Below the pieces are notes generated by a model. It searched no databases. It was not told the DNA's origin and saw nothing but the letters and a program-made list of their open reading frames with translations. Source: Hydnum rufescens UP504 (lineage: Eukaryota; Basidiomycota; Agaricomycetes; Cantharellales; Hydnaceae). From it: a stretch of DNA of 64,000 nucleotides. The translations under genes were made by a program, and so were the position numbers. The stretch is from the NCBI GenBank assembly GCA_014904985.1, contig MU129157.1, positions 7,106-71,105 of the forward strand, given 5' to 3'. The number at the start of each line of letters is the position of its first letter. The stretch's first letter is position 1. Shown in pieces: positions 22,010-34,369 of the stretch.

Positions 22010-25000
22010 GTCCGCTGGTTGGGGGGGTCTTTGGATGCCATGATGTGGGAGGCAGCGCTCTAACTGACGGATTGCCCAGACGTTGAAGACGATAGACGGT
22101 GATGTGATGGACTAGCCCGCGGGTGGCGAAGAGGCGGAGATCAATTTGCGACCACTAGGCAGCCGATCGCGAGAAGCCTGTCAGGGTTTAGGGTTATCCC
22201 ATAAAATTGGGCAGTATTCCTCTTTCAGAAATGGCAGTGCCACCGGTGTCGCTCAGACCTCGTTCGAAAAGGCCAAAGAGGCATTTTCTGAGCGACCTGA
22301 CACTTGGGCCCATGGTAAGGAAGTTGCTGGCATAATGATGTGGCCTGAATGGCTAATGGCTAATGTCGCCAATGATCGAGGTTTGTCATTGGACTTGGAA
22401 TCTGTCCTTTGCACTGTTCAGATTTGATATCTGCCTCTTCACTTCTCCCGAGCTGTAGCGCTCCCCGATAAATGTGGATCCTGTGATGATGGGAGTAGAT
22501 AACAAGGGTTGATCGCGATTGGGATCGACATTTTTTCATCCTTCTGGCAGGCATCGCCAGCTCCTCCAGTTGCCTCCGTTTCGGTAGGAATGATGCTCTC
22601 AGACTGTGAGCTCCCCGTGATTGGTTTCGGAACGGCACATCTCAGCCGTCTGGAGTTCTAAAGTGCGGTCCCATCGTACGTACATGCGCATCCCGATGCC
22701 TCCGAGGAGGTTGAATTCGTGGTATTTGATCCATCTACAGGATGCGTGTCCCACCGCTTATTTACATGAAAAATATACACATCGAGGAGTTTATGGCGAT
22801 CATTCCAATGAGTAGACTGCCTTGCTTGACAAGTGCCTATTACCTGCCTCTCTGACTTCGGGAGCCCAGGGTATGAATTCATATCTGTGCAAACCACAGA
22901 TGTCCGAGCTCTATGACGAGGGCCGCAGCAACCGCATTAAAGATCCGAAGTGCTGCTCCCTGTAAACGAATCCGATATGAACGGCATCAGAGGTCGTGTC
23001 GGGAATATATCGTTCACGGATACTTGTTTTGGACCTGTTTGCAAGGGCAAAATTCGGCAGGGGATGTTGTGTCTATGAAACTTTGGATCACTTGGTAGAG
23101 ATAAATTGAGACTCCCAGTACTGTACACCATTCTATGTTGTTATGTGCATTAGGATGATCCTTGTGAAATCATTCTATTTCCTGGCGGTTTGAGCTTCAG
23201 CATTCTAGGTTGGGGTCCAAAATCGACAAATTTCCCCAGCGGATGCGCTACTTGTCAACGTAAGTGTCAGAGGTCCCACGGCTTTCAATAGGAATGGTGC
23301 GAGTTCCCTATCAATATGAGCATACGAGCATGAGGTTCACTAAGAAAGTAACATCTCGCAGCCCAAATCGCTCATTACTCTGCGCTCTTCGGTTCCTTCT
23401 AGTTGCATTCAGATCCACATTTGCCAAAGGGGAATCTGAAGGCGACGGGATGTTCTGAGGGCTTACGTGCGTCTCTTATACGCCTAGAGGGGGCCAACAC
23501 AGTAAACCTTTGTATTTGCCCCAACCGCTGGAATATCCAGAATATAGAACTGTTATCACAGCAGTAAGATAGATATTTCAGCGAAACAGAGTGTTCCCTA
23601 GAAACGGAACAGGAGTGGACGTATCCGATGATACGCATCCACAAAAAAGGCCGATGCCTAGTGATCGCCACCGTTGCACCCATGGCGGTTGGGATTTTGA
23701 CAAATGGTGATGCTTGGATTGCTCAAAGCGAGCGGGAATCGCAGCACAATATCAGGCCATAGAGATCCCCAACGAAATCATACTGCTGACGGGACATCCA
23801 TCCATTACGAGGAACGTTTAGCGCCTCAGGAACGAGAGTTCCAGCCCGGAAGCAAAAAAAGTGGTATTTTGGCACCTCAACTATTTTACACAACACGGTC
23901 GCACTCCTTCAAACGAGTTGGAATTGACTTCTCCATCCGAGGAAGATACCTCCGGTGGTATTGATACCGGTTTTACTTCAAATTCCAGTGAGATTCGACT
24001 CGATCTAGTCCATTCTGACGAAGCCAACCTCGGGAATCAACTTTGGCGAACAAAGCGGGAGGCTTCATTTTCAAAGTTTATCTCATAAAGCACACATGTA
24101 CAATCAAATGGACACCAAGACGAAAGTCAATACCAACTTATTCGCATCCACCATTCCTTGCTATGATTGTGGCGGTGAGGAGGCAAGCGGTGTACCACTC
24201 TGCCATTGGGATCAAGAGACTTTGAGGTATCTGCAATTGTTTGTTTCTATACACATGCTCTGTGTGCAGCAAAACGTGCTCTGACTTGATATGAATAAGT
24301 ACGACAAATTAGGAATTACAATAATTCGCACTCGCGACAATCCGGCTTTGGAAGCAAGAGCCGGGAGCTACAGAACAAAATCATCTACTGCAGACACGTT
24401 CGACTTATTGATTCGATTGCGTATTAGGCACATGTAAGGTGTTGAAATGTGATTGGGTATACAGAGGATCCCAACAGCCGCTGTGCGTACACCTATGAAA
24501 GAGAATGTCCCATCACTACAAATGCTTTCAATTAACAAATTCCGGCAAATAACCAGCTGACAGCAGGAAGCCTGCAGACGCAATATGCGCAGAATATGAT
24601 GGGAGGTTGCTATTCTTAACCTGAGGGGCACAGTATTGCTACTATTGGGGTGCATGTGGTTTGGCTTGATGTATTGTTACACGCAGCGTTGTGTAGTTTT
24701 TGGGTGGACACATAATGCAGTGGATTCCATTGGGCCTGACTTTGACAGGAGAATCACACCAGCATCGCGACACGTAACCCCTCAAAATGAAATGCGTTCA
24801 GGCGAGGCGGAGTCCACACTCCGAACGACGGTTCTGGGAGCGATGAGGTTTAATCCGGGCACACCGATACTTTTGAGGGTGTGACGCCTTCATGGGGTAC
24901 GTGCTGTGAGCTGGAAAGGCTATTTTGAATATTTGGGGGCTTTGGCTTCGGAATTCCCCGATACTTTGAAATCAGTGGCCTATTTCTGGCTTTCTTTTGG

Positions 25001-25064
25001 TTTACCCTAGGACCGGTAGGTTTCAGGTGCTCACATCCTTTTTGGTATCTCCCACTGAGTTGAC
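22010..25064. other. CpG-rich intergenic DNA, no gene recognised
   Basis: Upstream of the NLR gene (which starts at 22009) and of the PIG-B remnant (25065), this 3-kb stretch has only short frames (for example 22146-22427, 23704-23964, 23861-24088), none with a known motif. Its CpG content is like that of host coding DNA. It probably contains the divergent promoters of both neighbours. Small unrecognised exons cannot be ruled out. Confidence 0.5.
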
Positions 25065-26040
25065 ATGACATTGCCGACCCCTGCCATCGCCCCCTCCATT
25101 GTGGATCTTGAAAAACAGCAGCGAGGCTGGGAAATGCGCATCGTCCTGTGGCTGCCGATTGTGATCAGACTTGTCCTCTCCTTGCTCACTAGGACTTTTT
25201 TTGCGCCTGATGAATTCTATCAGTCTCTGGAGCCCGCGCACCATGCTGTCTTCGGTTATGGCTACCTGACCTGGGAATGGGTGTCATCGTCTCCAATCCG
25301 CTCGTTCACCTATCCGGCATTATTTGTCCCATTCTATCACACACTCCGTCTTCTTTGCCTTGATCATACCTACACCCTGGTATGTTATCCTGATCTCTAG
25401 AGACATCCACACCTTATCCTGAAATATATTAGATGTGGGCACCCAAGCTGCTGCATGGATCATTCGCTGCCCTCACTGATATATCTACTTTCCTCCTTGC
25501 TGAGAAGACCATTGGCCCTAATTATGCTTTCACTGCTGTGAGTCTTCACAGTGTTGACAAAGATGAAACCTAGCTGACACCCAGTGCAGTTGTTTCTGTC
25601 CCTGACATCATTTTACAATGTCCTGGTGTTGTTGAGGCATCAGCAACTCATTCAAGACCATGTTAATGGTTTCTGTGTTGTGTTTCTGGCCCTTGGCTCA
25701 GTCGTCGCTTTCCATGTATGTGGGCAGTGCTGTGGGACCATGGCTTCCTCTCATGAATTTCCATCCAAGTTGTGAATTATGAATATCTGTCATTCTTGCA
25801 GCCTTTGCATGTCTCATGAGGCCTACAAATGCTGTCATATGGATGATTTTGGGCATCAATTTGTTATTGAGCAATCAGTGTATGGCACCTTTGATCCTTG
25901 TGAATGTTGTTCCAATAGGGTCAGTGCCCCTTCTATACACAGTCTACTAATGACCACATTGATTTTAGCTTGATTGGCATAGCAACAAATACACTCACAC
26001 AAGACCTGCAAAACCTTTCCATCATGTCACTATCAATGTG
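25065..26040 (+). pseudogene. GPI10: GPI mannosyltransferase 3 (PIG-B/GPI10) 5' remnant
   Basis: Five exon-like pieces: 25065-25379, 25433-25537, 25590-25771, about 25802-25919, and a short one from 25969. The first holds the GT22 signature with FFAPDEFYQSLEPAHH, then FGYGYLTWEW and RSFTYPALF. The DE pair near residue 50 is the family's catalytic-loop motif. Then come APKLLHGSFAALTDI and LFLSLTSFYNVL. Near 25639 a frameshift displaces the conserved SNSFKTMLMVSVLCFWP. The fourth piece reads ACLMRPTNAVIWMIL. The family adds the third mannose to GPI anchors in the ER membrane and is about 500-600 residues with many membrane segments. Here everything after about residue 200 is missing, replaced by a copia remnant. 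It is a dead 5' fragment, and a functional copy presumably exists elsewhere. Confidence 0.85.
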
Positions 26041-26414
26041 ACCCATTACTGATGCACCCCCCCCCCCTTTTTTGTTCTAGCAGCTGCTTGGACAGCTGGC
26101 CTACTCTGTGAGTCTCATATCAATGTGACTCTAATGGTAAGTATGACTCTTTGGTCTACTCACTGACTCCACTCTCTCTCCCTAGATAGTTGTTACACCC
26201 CTTGGCTAACAACTACTTACTTGCCTTCATCATCCCCCTCTCCCCTCACACTCTTTTCTCCTGGACTCAGAGTGAAGCAAGTGCCTAGCTCTGTGCCCAG
26301 TTCCCCTGCTCAAGGCTAGTGCTGAGAGTAGTAGGAATTCTACTCTTCTCAATCCCCTTCTTTTGCCCATCAACTCCACCTTGTCTAATGATGACTATTG
26401 CATACATTCGCAGT
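26041..26414. other. No gene; decayed junction
   Basis: The sequence holds a C11/T6 run at 26057-26073 and pyrimidine-rich DNA. It separates the PIG-B remnant from the copia remnant. No LTR is seen. Confidence 0.4.
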
Positions 26415-28512
26415 CAAACAACATGCTATTACACAATCTAATTGATGACATTAAAGAGTTTTCCTGCAATTCTTGCAAGTATGCCAAAGCCACATGAAAG
26501 GCAATCAAGAAAGAGTGCACAGCCCCACTTGCTTCCTCATTTGGCAAGGAAATTCATATGGATGTTTGGGGGCCATCACCCTAAACTCATTGGGTGGATG
26601 TTTGTATTACATCACCTTTACTGATGATGCAACATGATATACAAGGCTTCAACTATTATGTATGAAGGACAATGCACTTGATGCTTATAAATATTTTGCC
26701 ACATGGGTGAAGACACAGCACAGAGTCCAAATTAAATGGCTTTGGTCAGACTGAAGAGGCAAATATACAAGTAATGCCTTCACAAAATTCCTAGGGGAGC
26801 AGGGCACAGAACATCAATTGACTGCCCATGATATCCCCCAGGACAATGGAGTCACTGAATCATTGAATTGGTGGATTCTCAAATGAACTTGTGCTATGCT
26901 GCATCAATCCCAGTTGCCAAAAAACCTCTGGGGCAAGGCTGTGAATTGGGCTGTCTGGCTCAAAAACTGTACTTCTACTCATGTCTTAGGCCACTGATGC
27001 CACTTGAATGGCTTACAAAGGAGAAGCCAAACCTCACAAATGTCCCTATCTGGGGACAAAGAGTCTGGGTCCACAACAACTCTGGATCAAAACTGGATGA
27101 ACATGCAAACAAGGCTTTCTGGGTGGGCTATGACAACAAGAGCCCCCATGCACACAGGATATATTGGAAAGGCAAGAGTAAAATATCTGTTGAACAAAAT
27201 ATTAAATTTGTGTCACCAACAATCAACATTTCCCTTGATATGCCAAATCTGAGCTCAAGACAGAACACACTAGGTGAACAGCTGCCACTGACCACCCTGC
27301 ACATGATGCCAGACCCAGAACTCAACCCCAATAATTCCAATGATGACAAGAGCATGATATCCAGGCCAACTACACCCATCCAACCACCCTGTTCCCTCAA
27401 AACCCCTTCTGCCCCAAAAAAGGCTCTGCCCCAAAAAAGGCTCAGCCCACTGAACCTGAATGATGATCTACACATGCACCCAAACCCTCCCAATACATAC
27501 AATGCCTCATGCAAGGCAAAGGAACAGTACATGGCTATATGCACTCAAAGCCCAACTCTCAGATCCCCAGCATCAGGGGAAGCAATGTTGATGAGAATTC
27601 CACTTCTCTCATAAATGACACCATCTATCATATAGAATGTAATGATGCAGCTTTTGTGATTCAAGATATTGACAGTGATCTGAAATCCCTGGAAGAGGCC
27701 AAGTCACAAATGGATTGGCCACAATGGAAAGAAGCCATCAATATCAAGCTCAAGACTGTTGAAGATGCCAGAACTTGGGAAGAAGTCCCAAGACCACCCA
27801 ACAAAAACATTGTTGATTGTAAACTTGTTTTCAAAATCAAATGGAAAGCCAATGGCAACATTCTTAAATACAAGGCATGTTTAGTTGCCTGTGGTTTTAC
27901 CCAAATTTACAGTGTTGACTACTATGAAATGTATTCCCCTGTTGCGCAACTTGCAAGTTTTCGGACAATCATTGCACTTGCTGCCTGAGATGATTGGGAT
28001 ATTGACTCTTTTGATTTCAATGGCACATACCTCAATGGTGAACTCAACAACAACAAAGAAATCCATATGCATTTTCCTCCTGAGTACAAACCCTGGGGGA
28101 ACAACACAATTCTATGACTATGGAAGACTCTATATGGTCTCAAACAGGCTGGACAGCACTGGTACAACTCCCTCTCATGTGCCCTTAAGTTTCAGGGCTG
28201 GCCATGCCAATCCAGGTGTGTTCCATACCCAAGTGAATGGGGAGGAACTTATTCTCACAATTCATCTTGATGATTGCACATTCATGGGCCTGTTGAGGGC
28301 ATTGCTTGACAAATACAAGCAAAAGATCAACAATAAATATCTGATTACCAACTTAGGCCCACTCCACTGGCTACTTGGGATTAAAATTGAGTGAGACCAT
28401 GAATTACAGATGATACAACTATTGCGAAAATTGTACATTGATTTGATTGTAGCCCAATTCTCTTTGGGTGACTCAAAATCTGTCAATACACCAATGGAAC
28501 CTGGTGTAATAA
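26415..28512 (+). pseudogene. Ty1/copia retrotransposon pol remnant
   Basis: In order: a GAG-pre-integrase zinc-knuckle-like CNSCKYAKA; integrase pieces (IHMDVWGPS, FTDDAT, SDRGKYTS-like with an inserted stop, DNGVTESLN); the integrase C-terminal region (FWVGYDNKSPHAHRIYW); a Pro/Ser-rich linker; and reverse transcriptase beginning WKEAINIKL, KLVFKIKWK, WDIDSFDFNGTYLNGEL and LWKTLYGLKQAGQHWY. Stops and frameshifts are frequent (for example TGA at 27986-27988 before DDWDID). Gag, protease and RNase H are missing and no LTR pair is visible. The 3' end stops abruptly at about 28512, where a different repeat begins. Confidence 0.9.
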
Positions 28513-29640
28513 TGTGGCTCTCGACTTTGAGGAGCTGCGGTATTTGTTGTTGTTAGATGAGGTGGATTCGACAGATCTGTGAATAGAAGAGAAAGGATAA
28601 TCCAACTGTTCTAAGCACTGGCTTTGAATGGGAGGGCCATGAACAAAGCTAAGCACTGGCTTTGCTTTGGGTGTGGGAGAAATGTGGGGAGAGGAGAGGA
28701 TGGGGGAAGGGGAAGTGGTAGTAACTGGCCAAAGGGCTCAGTTACTATCCAAGGATGAAGTGGTGGGTTAGCTAACCAACTGTATGTGGGCACTTACTTA
28801 GTAGAGTCGTGCTCATATGCGACTCTCCCATATCCATCTCTGCCCCATGCTCTATGGCAACAGATCACATGTCTTAGTACAGTCAGATCATCATGCGACC
28901 TGGTTGTGGGGTAGTGGCATGGCTGCATTAGTTTCACAGGTCTCACAAGAGCAAAGAGGTCTGGGCAGAAAGATGATTTGATTCCAGTGTGACAGGGACT
29001 TAGAATCCTCACAGCCATGCTATTATGTAAGATACAATAGGAGATGGGCTACTATGTACATATGTAGTATGGCCCTATATTACAGTGCCCCCCAGCATGG
29101 CATTAGGAGTCTAAAGGGAGAATGCCCATATCCTTGAGATCTAGATTGTCTAGCATGATCTCATAGTGCTCAAACCATCCATTCCACCAAAATTGTTCAC
29201 CAGCATATGTGCCATGAGCGGTAAGGGAAGTGGGGTCGACTCCCAGGGTAGTTTGAGCAAGCCATTCGAGCATTGTTCAGTGGGGGCCCCCATAAGGTAT
29301 CTGGACATTGAACTTGACTGGGTCCTGATAGGATAGGTGCCTTCTAAGCAGGGTGTCCAATTTTTGCATGGCTTTGAGCAGTTCCCTTGCATTGAAGGCA
29401 GGGAGTCAGCCTAGGTACTTGATTTGCTTGGCCAGGAATGTCAGGAGCTCCTGAGGAGTGAGCAGATACCTGGACATTAAACTTTGAGACAACCCCTGAA
29501 CCCATGGGGGACCTTTGGGATGGAATAGTGTAGCCAGGTTGACAGACTTGAAGCTCGTGTTTGGGGGTTGCAAGGGGCTGCCTTTTATCAGGATGGGCTG
29601 GGGCACCTTGGTCAGTCATCTAAGCCTACCTAGTTAGGTA
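28513..29640 (-). other. LTR-like region and unassigned minus ORFs
   Basis: The copia remnant is cut at TGTGGCTCTCGACTTTGAGG (28513), a TG-start typical of an LTR. Minus-strand frames at 29619-29344 and 29392-29150 (FLAKQIKYLG, LLKAMQKLDTLL-like, WWNGWFEHYE in alternating frames) look like a degraded gag or capsid-like helical protein but cannot be assigned. No second LTR or primer-binding site was found. Confidence 0.3.
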
Positions 29641-29689
29641 CCACTTCTGGGGCAGATAATGGTACCTAAGTAGGTCCCATCACTATTCC

Positions 29690-29790
29690 GGCAAAAATGG
29701 CCATTTTTATGACTTCACCTCCTGGCCCAGAATTGGCCAAAAATGGCCAAAAAAATGGCCAAAAAATGGCTGAAACTGGGACTTAGAGAA
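29690..29790. repeat. Clustered TGGCCA palindromes
   Basis: Six TGGCC-containing motifs, several of them the palindrome TGGCCA set in A/T runs (AAAAATGGCCATTTTT and AAAATGGCCAAAAAAATGGC), lie within 100 bp. They resemble a small foldback end. Function unknown. Confidence 0.5.
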
Positions 29791-29939
29791 TCTCAAACTT
29801 GCAGTGGGCCATATGGGCATATTGGGGATAGTTCCATTTATAATTATTTATATTATACAAATACCCTCTATCAGCAGGGTTTCATTTGGTGGTCTTGTTA
29901 TTGACTTGTTTATTTATTGATTTATTTAAAAATTCAATT

Positions 29940-30195
29940 AATATACCACACCTGCCCAAGTGGGTGTGTGGTACTGTCCATACAAATCAAAGAGAAAAAA
30001 AAGTACTACTTAGTAGCACCACACCCACTTGCATGGGTGTGGTACTATCCATACAAATCAAAAAGAAAAAAAAAGTACTACTTAGGAGCACCACACCCAC
30101 TTGGGTGGGTGTGGTACCATCCATACAAATCAAAAAGAAAAAAGTACTACTTAGTAGCACCACAAACCTGCCCTAGTGGGTGTGTGGTACAGGGG
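29940..30195. repeat. ~75-80-bp tandem repeat with CCACACCC hairpins
   Basis: About three and a half units, each with AGTACTACTTAGTAGCACCA, the hairpin CCACACCCACTTGGGTGGGTGTGG-type arm pair, a CCATACAAATCAAA block and an A-rich run. Confidence 0.85.
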
Positions 30196-30239
30196 GCTGG
30201 GCTTGGTGATTCACTGTTGGGTGGGTTGTTCGGATGAGT

Positions 30240-31240
30240 CACAGGTCACTGTTGCAGTGGGTTGTCATTTCGGAAGCTGGATCCTAAAACAATAGCATAC
30301 ATTAGTAGAAAAAAATTCAAGTGACACAAAAGGAGCAGCTTGGGCCGCTCCTTTTGCATCACTGTACATATGGAAATTTTAAAAACATACCTTGTAGTAC
30401 CACACCTGCCAAAGTGGGTGTAGTACTCATTTTTCACCCCAGTCACATACTTTGTACTTGGCTTATGCATGGGGGGGCTGGTCATCACTTTGTTTCAGGG
30501 GTTTCAGTTCAGATCCTAGAATGATAGGGTAGATTAGTAAGAAAATCCAAAATGATGCAAAAGGAGCAGCTTGCACTGCTCCTTTTGAGTCGCTGTACTT
30601 ACAGAAATTTAAAACAAAAAAAAAGCTTGTAGTACTATGCACCCACTGAAGTGGGTGTGTAGTACTCGTTTTTGTACTGCAGTAGCATGGTTTGTACTTG
30701 GTACAGGGGCTGGTCATCATCATTTGGGGGGTTGGTTCACTTCACGAGTTTCAGGTTTTGTGTGGTGGGTGGGCTGCTGTTCTCATGTGCATGTGTTTGG
30801 CCAGGTTATGGGTCTTGATTGGGGTTGTGGGCTTAGATAAAACCCTAGGATAATAAACAATATGTTCGTACAAAATGGAGGAGAAAGAAAGCCATGCAAA
30901 AGGAGCAGTGCATGCTGCTCCCTTTGTGCAATCATACTTATCTTAAAGTTACCACACACCTGCTGAAGTGGGTGTGTGGTACTCCATTTTCACCCCAGTG
31001 GCATACTTGGTACTCAGTTTTGCATATGGGGGGGCTGGTTGTCTTTGGTCTGCAGGTTTCAGTTCAGATCCTGGAGTAATAATGTAGATTAGTAAGAAAT
31101 TTTAAAGTGACACCAAAGGAGCAGCTTGCGCTGCTCCTTTTGCATTGGTGTACACATAAAGATATTTAAAAAAAAACTTGTAAGTACTCACCCACTTTGG
31201 TGGGTGTGGTACTCATTTGTATGGTGGTGGTGGGTTCAGT
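30240..31240. repeat. Long-period hairpin satellite, 4 units
   Basis: Four units of about 215-335 bp each carry the hairpin AAAGGAGCAGC-loop-GCTGCTCCTTT (30327, 30557, 30896, 31114), then an A-rich stretch, a second hairpin CACCCACT..AGTGGGTG, TAGTACTC, TACTTGGTAC-like, GGGGGGGCTGGTCATC and TCAGATCCTAG. Unit-to-unit divergence is high but the hairpin arms are kept. The following 31241-31411 is similar degenerate sequence. Confidence 0.85.
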
Positions 31241-31411
31241 TTTGAGTATGGGCCTGGTTGTCATTTTGGGGGTGGTTTGTTTTGCGGGTTTCTGTTGTTG
31301 TGGGTTTTGTTTGGCGGGTAGGTTGCTGTTCTTGTGTGTTCATTTGGTGGGGTCATGGGTCTTGATAGGGGTTGGTAGGGGCTATGGGTTCAGATGGAAA
31401 CCTAGGAGAAT

Positions 31412-31430
31412 CAGCCTGGTCAGCCATATA
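31412..31430 (-). repeat. Terminal motif of outer KDZ element (KDZ-3)
   Basis: CAGCCTGGTCAGCCATATA lies 216 bp past the KDZ-3 stop codon and matches the ends of KDZ-1 and KDZ-2 elements. It is the likely left end of the outer, interrupted KDZ transposon. Its partner end is not in the window. Confidence 0.65.
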
Positions 31431-31645
31431 GAGGGGCCTTAAAAGGAGGGACATGTTGATGACTTAGATATGCCTAAATGGCTGAAATCATGGTTGATGT
31501 CAAGTGATGATCAAAAAACTGAATCTTGACAATGGGAACCTACAATTTGACAATCTTTTGACATCAATCATTGTCAAGTGCCTCATTTATTGGGACTTGT
31601 GCAAAATCTCAGTCTATCAACCAAATATGGGTTAAGACTATAGTA

Positions 31646-33269
31646 TTACTGAAAGTCTCCTATTACATTGTCTATTAATGTGATAAATCCAAGATCCTCA
31701 GTCTCTATATCTTCCTCTACTTCTCCATCTTGATCATCATCTGAAGATACAGCATCATAATCATCACCATCTACATTAGGCACATGGACTCATATGTGTG
31801 ATGCATGATGTTCCAGTGTCAGAGGGGGAAGAAACTCATCCCAGCTTGGGGCAGTAGGCAGAGTAGGAGCATGGATCATGTTCACCCTCCAGAGTTCTAG
31901 CCACTCATACAATTGATGGAGTCAGTGAAGTGCAAAGAATGATACTTCATCATCCACTTCTTTGACTAGTCTCTTGACTGCCTGATATTCCATGTAGAAC
32001 CATGTTCAAAGGTTACTGCTCTCCACCTTGCACCTCTCCAACTCTTGCTCACAATTAACCACTTCTTGTGCAATGAAAATACCCTTTTTGACCAAAACAT
32101 CCACCAACCACTGAGGAAGAACACCATCAGGAAAGTCTCCAATGTCAGCCTGTGCATCCTCCCATATATCCTGATGCACATCCATCTTGTACAAACCCTC
32201 CTTTAAAAGCAAGGGAGGAATATATGCACTTTTTGATATTGTCCTTGATGTCTGACAATATTCTGCCATCTCCTATATCTTTGCATTGTATTTTTTCATC
32301 ATTGCATCAATCCCAGATGAGCAATGGTGTACCACCTTCTCAACATGCACCTTTGTCTTCTGGTCCAATATCCATGTAGAATGGGCATGATCCAGTGTTG
32401 CAAGTTTGAATTTGTGGGCATGTAACTTCTGCACAAGCTGCTCACAAAGAATGCAAAGATTAAGTTGCATTGTGATCCATCTATCCTTCTTCAGTTGCTC
32501 TAGCTTCCGTGCCACCACCCAATCCCCTAATTTCAGCCCTTCCATCCTTTTCTTGATATTGGACTGAAGTTGACTAATAGCCAGCTTGGTCAAATGAACT
32601 CTTTCCTGCCACTTGACAAGTATGGCTTCACCAGCAGAGTCTTCAGGGATCACATCATTCCCTTCGCTAATCAGTTCCCATAAGTTCTCTTGTTGTGCCT
32701 CTAACATTGACTGCAAGGACAGGATGTGCTCTATTGCATGAGCCCCTTGGGTTTTTGACTGCTGCATGATAGGTTTACTATGATATGCACATTGCTCTTT
32801 GAATTGGTGGAGGAGGTACTTGATTGAAAATGTACTTTCGGCAAGCTTCTCTCTAGCCTCATCCAACCAAGATTGAGCTTGATCAACATGGACCTGCAGC
32901 CATTTTCCAAAGTCCCCCCACTTCTCTTCATCAATGCATTCCACTTGTAGATTGAGAATGAAAAGGCATCGATGATAGCCTGTTACCCTAAGGCATGGAA
33001 TAAGTCAGCAGAGTCCACTCCAAAAACATTCACACCCTTCTCCATCTGAGGGGCCCCAAATTGTGCTCTTTCTTGGATGGTACCAGAGTTGGCACATCCA
33101 CTGGTGGCCATAAGTGTGGAAAATTGAGATGCCCCACTTGAGATGTGGAGACCAGTCAGGCATGAAATTCCATTTCTTCAATGACTGGTCCATTTGGCAG
33201 CCAATATCATACAAAACACCAATTCTCCAGCAACAAGGCAAATGCTTGAAAAGGAAATCAAGAAGAGTG
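31646..33269 (-). pseudogene. KDZ transposase KDZ-3, 3' half (split by insertion)
   Basis: Read from 33269 down, the frame opens in mid-domain at CTLLDFLFKHLPCCWR and continues GVLYDIGCQMDQSLKKW, HTYGHQWMCQLWYHPRK and DGEGCECFWSGL (33200-33005). After an intron-like gap come CLFILNLQVECIDE, long coiled-coil-like helices (32944-32273) and an acidic end SSDDDQDGEVEED before TAA at 31646. The 5' half is at 56852-55372. The two halves join in frame with no residue lost relative to KDZ-1. Stops occur near 33005 (TGA or TAA type) and 32271, and the acidic region has small shifts, so decay had begun. Confidence 0.9.
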
Positions 33270-33367
33270 CAACTCAGTCAGCCACAAATGTAGGTCTAGT
33301 TAGATATTATGAGCCTTGCATTTATATAGGCTAACTAGAGGTTTTGATGCTGGGGCCCCTGGGGCCA
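33270..33367. repeat. Left terminal inverted repeat of nested element
   Basis: The tip is CAACTCAGTCAGCCACAAAT, followed by TCTAGTTAGATAT, TTGCATTTATAT and GGGGCCCCTGGGG. Reverse-complemented, the right end shows the same ordered blocks at similar spacing. The outermost eight bases are poorly conserved relative to CAGGCTGG at the right end. Confidence 0.75.
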
Positions 33368-33604
33368 GCTAACCTGATTTCTGTGGTTCAGGCAGGGGCC
33401 CCCAGGGGCCCCTGTGTGGGACTTCACATATCAAACCAAGCTCCAACTTATAGATCTCAACTAGGACTCTCTCCCATACCACTGTAGTAGAACCAACTTC
33501 TATTATGAGGTGTATGTACAAACTATGGACACAGAGGAGTATTTATACACAGGAGCAGGATTAGAAAACTATAAGACATGATGTAGTTATACACAGGGGT
33601 GGAA

Positions 33605-34204
33605 TTAGAAGAGATTATGGTTATTTGAGTCTTGTGGAAAAAGAAGAGAAGTCCATAGATCGAGTTGATCAGTGGAGATATTGGAGAGATCAAACTGAAT
33701 GGGAGATAGTGACACAGAGCTGGTCATTGAGGTCAGATTGGTAGGATAGACAGGCACACCAGAATGTGTCACTGTAGGCACTGTGTTACTGAAGGTCGAT
33801 GTTGATGGTCTGTACAGGTTTGGATTAGAACCCAGACCCATTGTACTTAAGCCTAAATCGACACCGAGGCCTGAACCTGAACCATCAGAGTTCCAAACAC
33901 CACCTGGACCAACACCAGGGTGCATCATGGCCACAGGATTTGAACTCGATGTCACCAAACAATCCAAATTCGAAGTTGCTGAGATTCCAAATTCGAAGCC
34001 ATTGAATGGTCCAAATTTGAAGTTCCCAAATAATTCAAACTTGAACTCACTGGAGGCTCCAATCTTGAACTTTCTGGAGGATCCAATATTGAACCCGCTG
34101 GAGGACCGATCTTGAACTTGCTGAGGATCAATCTTGAAATGCTGGAGACCTGATCTTGAACTCACTGGAGGATCCAATCTTGAACCCGCTGGAGGACAAT
34201 CCAA
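33605..34204 (-). CDS. Hypothetical protein with short Phe/Asn-rich repeats
   Basis: A 199-residue open frame starts MDCPPAGSRLD and contains degenerate repeats of the type FKIGASSEFKFELFGNFKFG, then a Gly/Ser-rich and Ser/Thr-rich tail. The opposite strand is also open over part of the repeat, so orientation is uncertain. The minus strand is preferred because its stop lies about 330 bp from the left terminus, like KDZ stops relative to their termini. No family is recognised. Confidence 0.4.
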   Translation of the reverse strand: MDCPPAGSRLDPPVSSRSGLQHFKIDPQQVQDRSSSGFNIGSSRKFKIGASSEFKFELFGNFKFGPFNGFEFGISATSNLDCLVTSSSNPVAMMHPGVGPGGVWNSDGSGSGLGVDLGLSTMGLGSNPNLYRPSTSTFSNTVPTVTHSGVPVYPTNLTSMTSSVSLSPIQFDLSNISTDQLDLWTSLLFPQDSNNHNLF

Positions 34205-34369
34205 AGTTCACAACCTGAATGACTTGAAGTTGTGGAAATTCGATCCAAAGCCATTGGTTTTCAAAGTCCAAGAATCAGAGTCAGATTCATCAATGAAGGC
34301 TTTGATTGAATGCGAGAGACTTTCAATGCCCTTGACTTGGCAGCTGACTGGGGCTTTCTGAGATTTCCA

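Noticed and set aside
30327..31146. Hairpins plus T/A runs as bacterial-type terminators
   Set aside because: The organism is eukaryotic and the hairpins are part of a repeated satellite unit.
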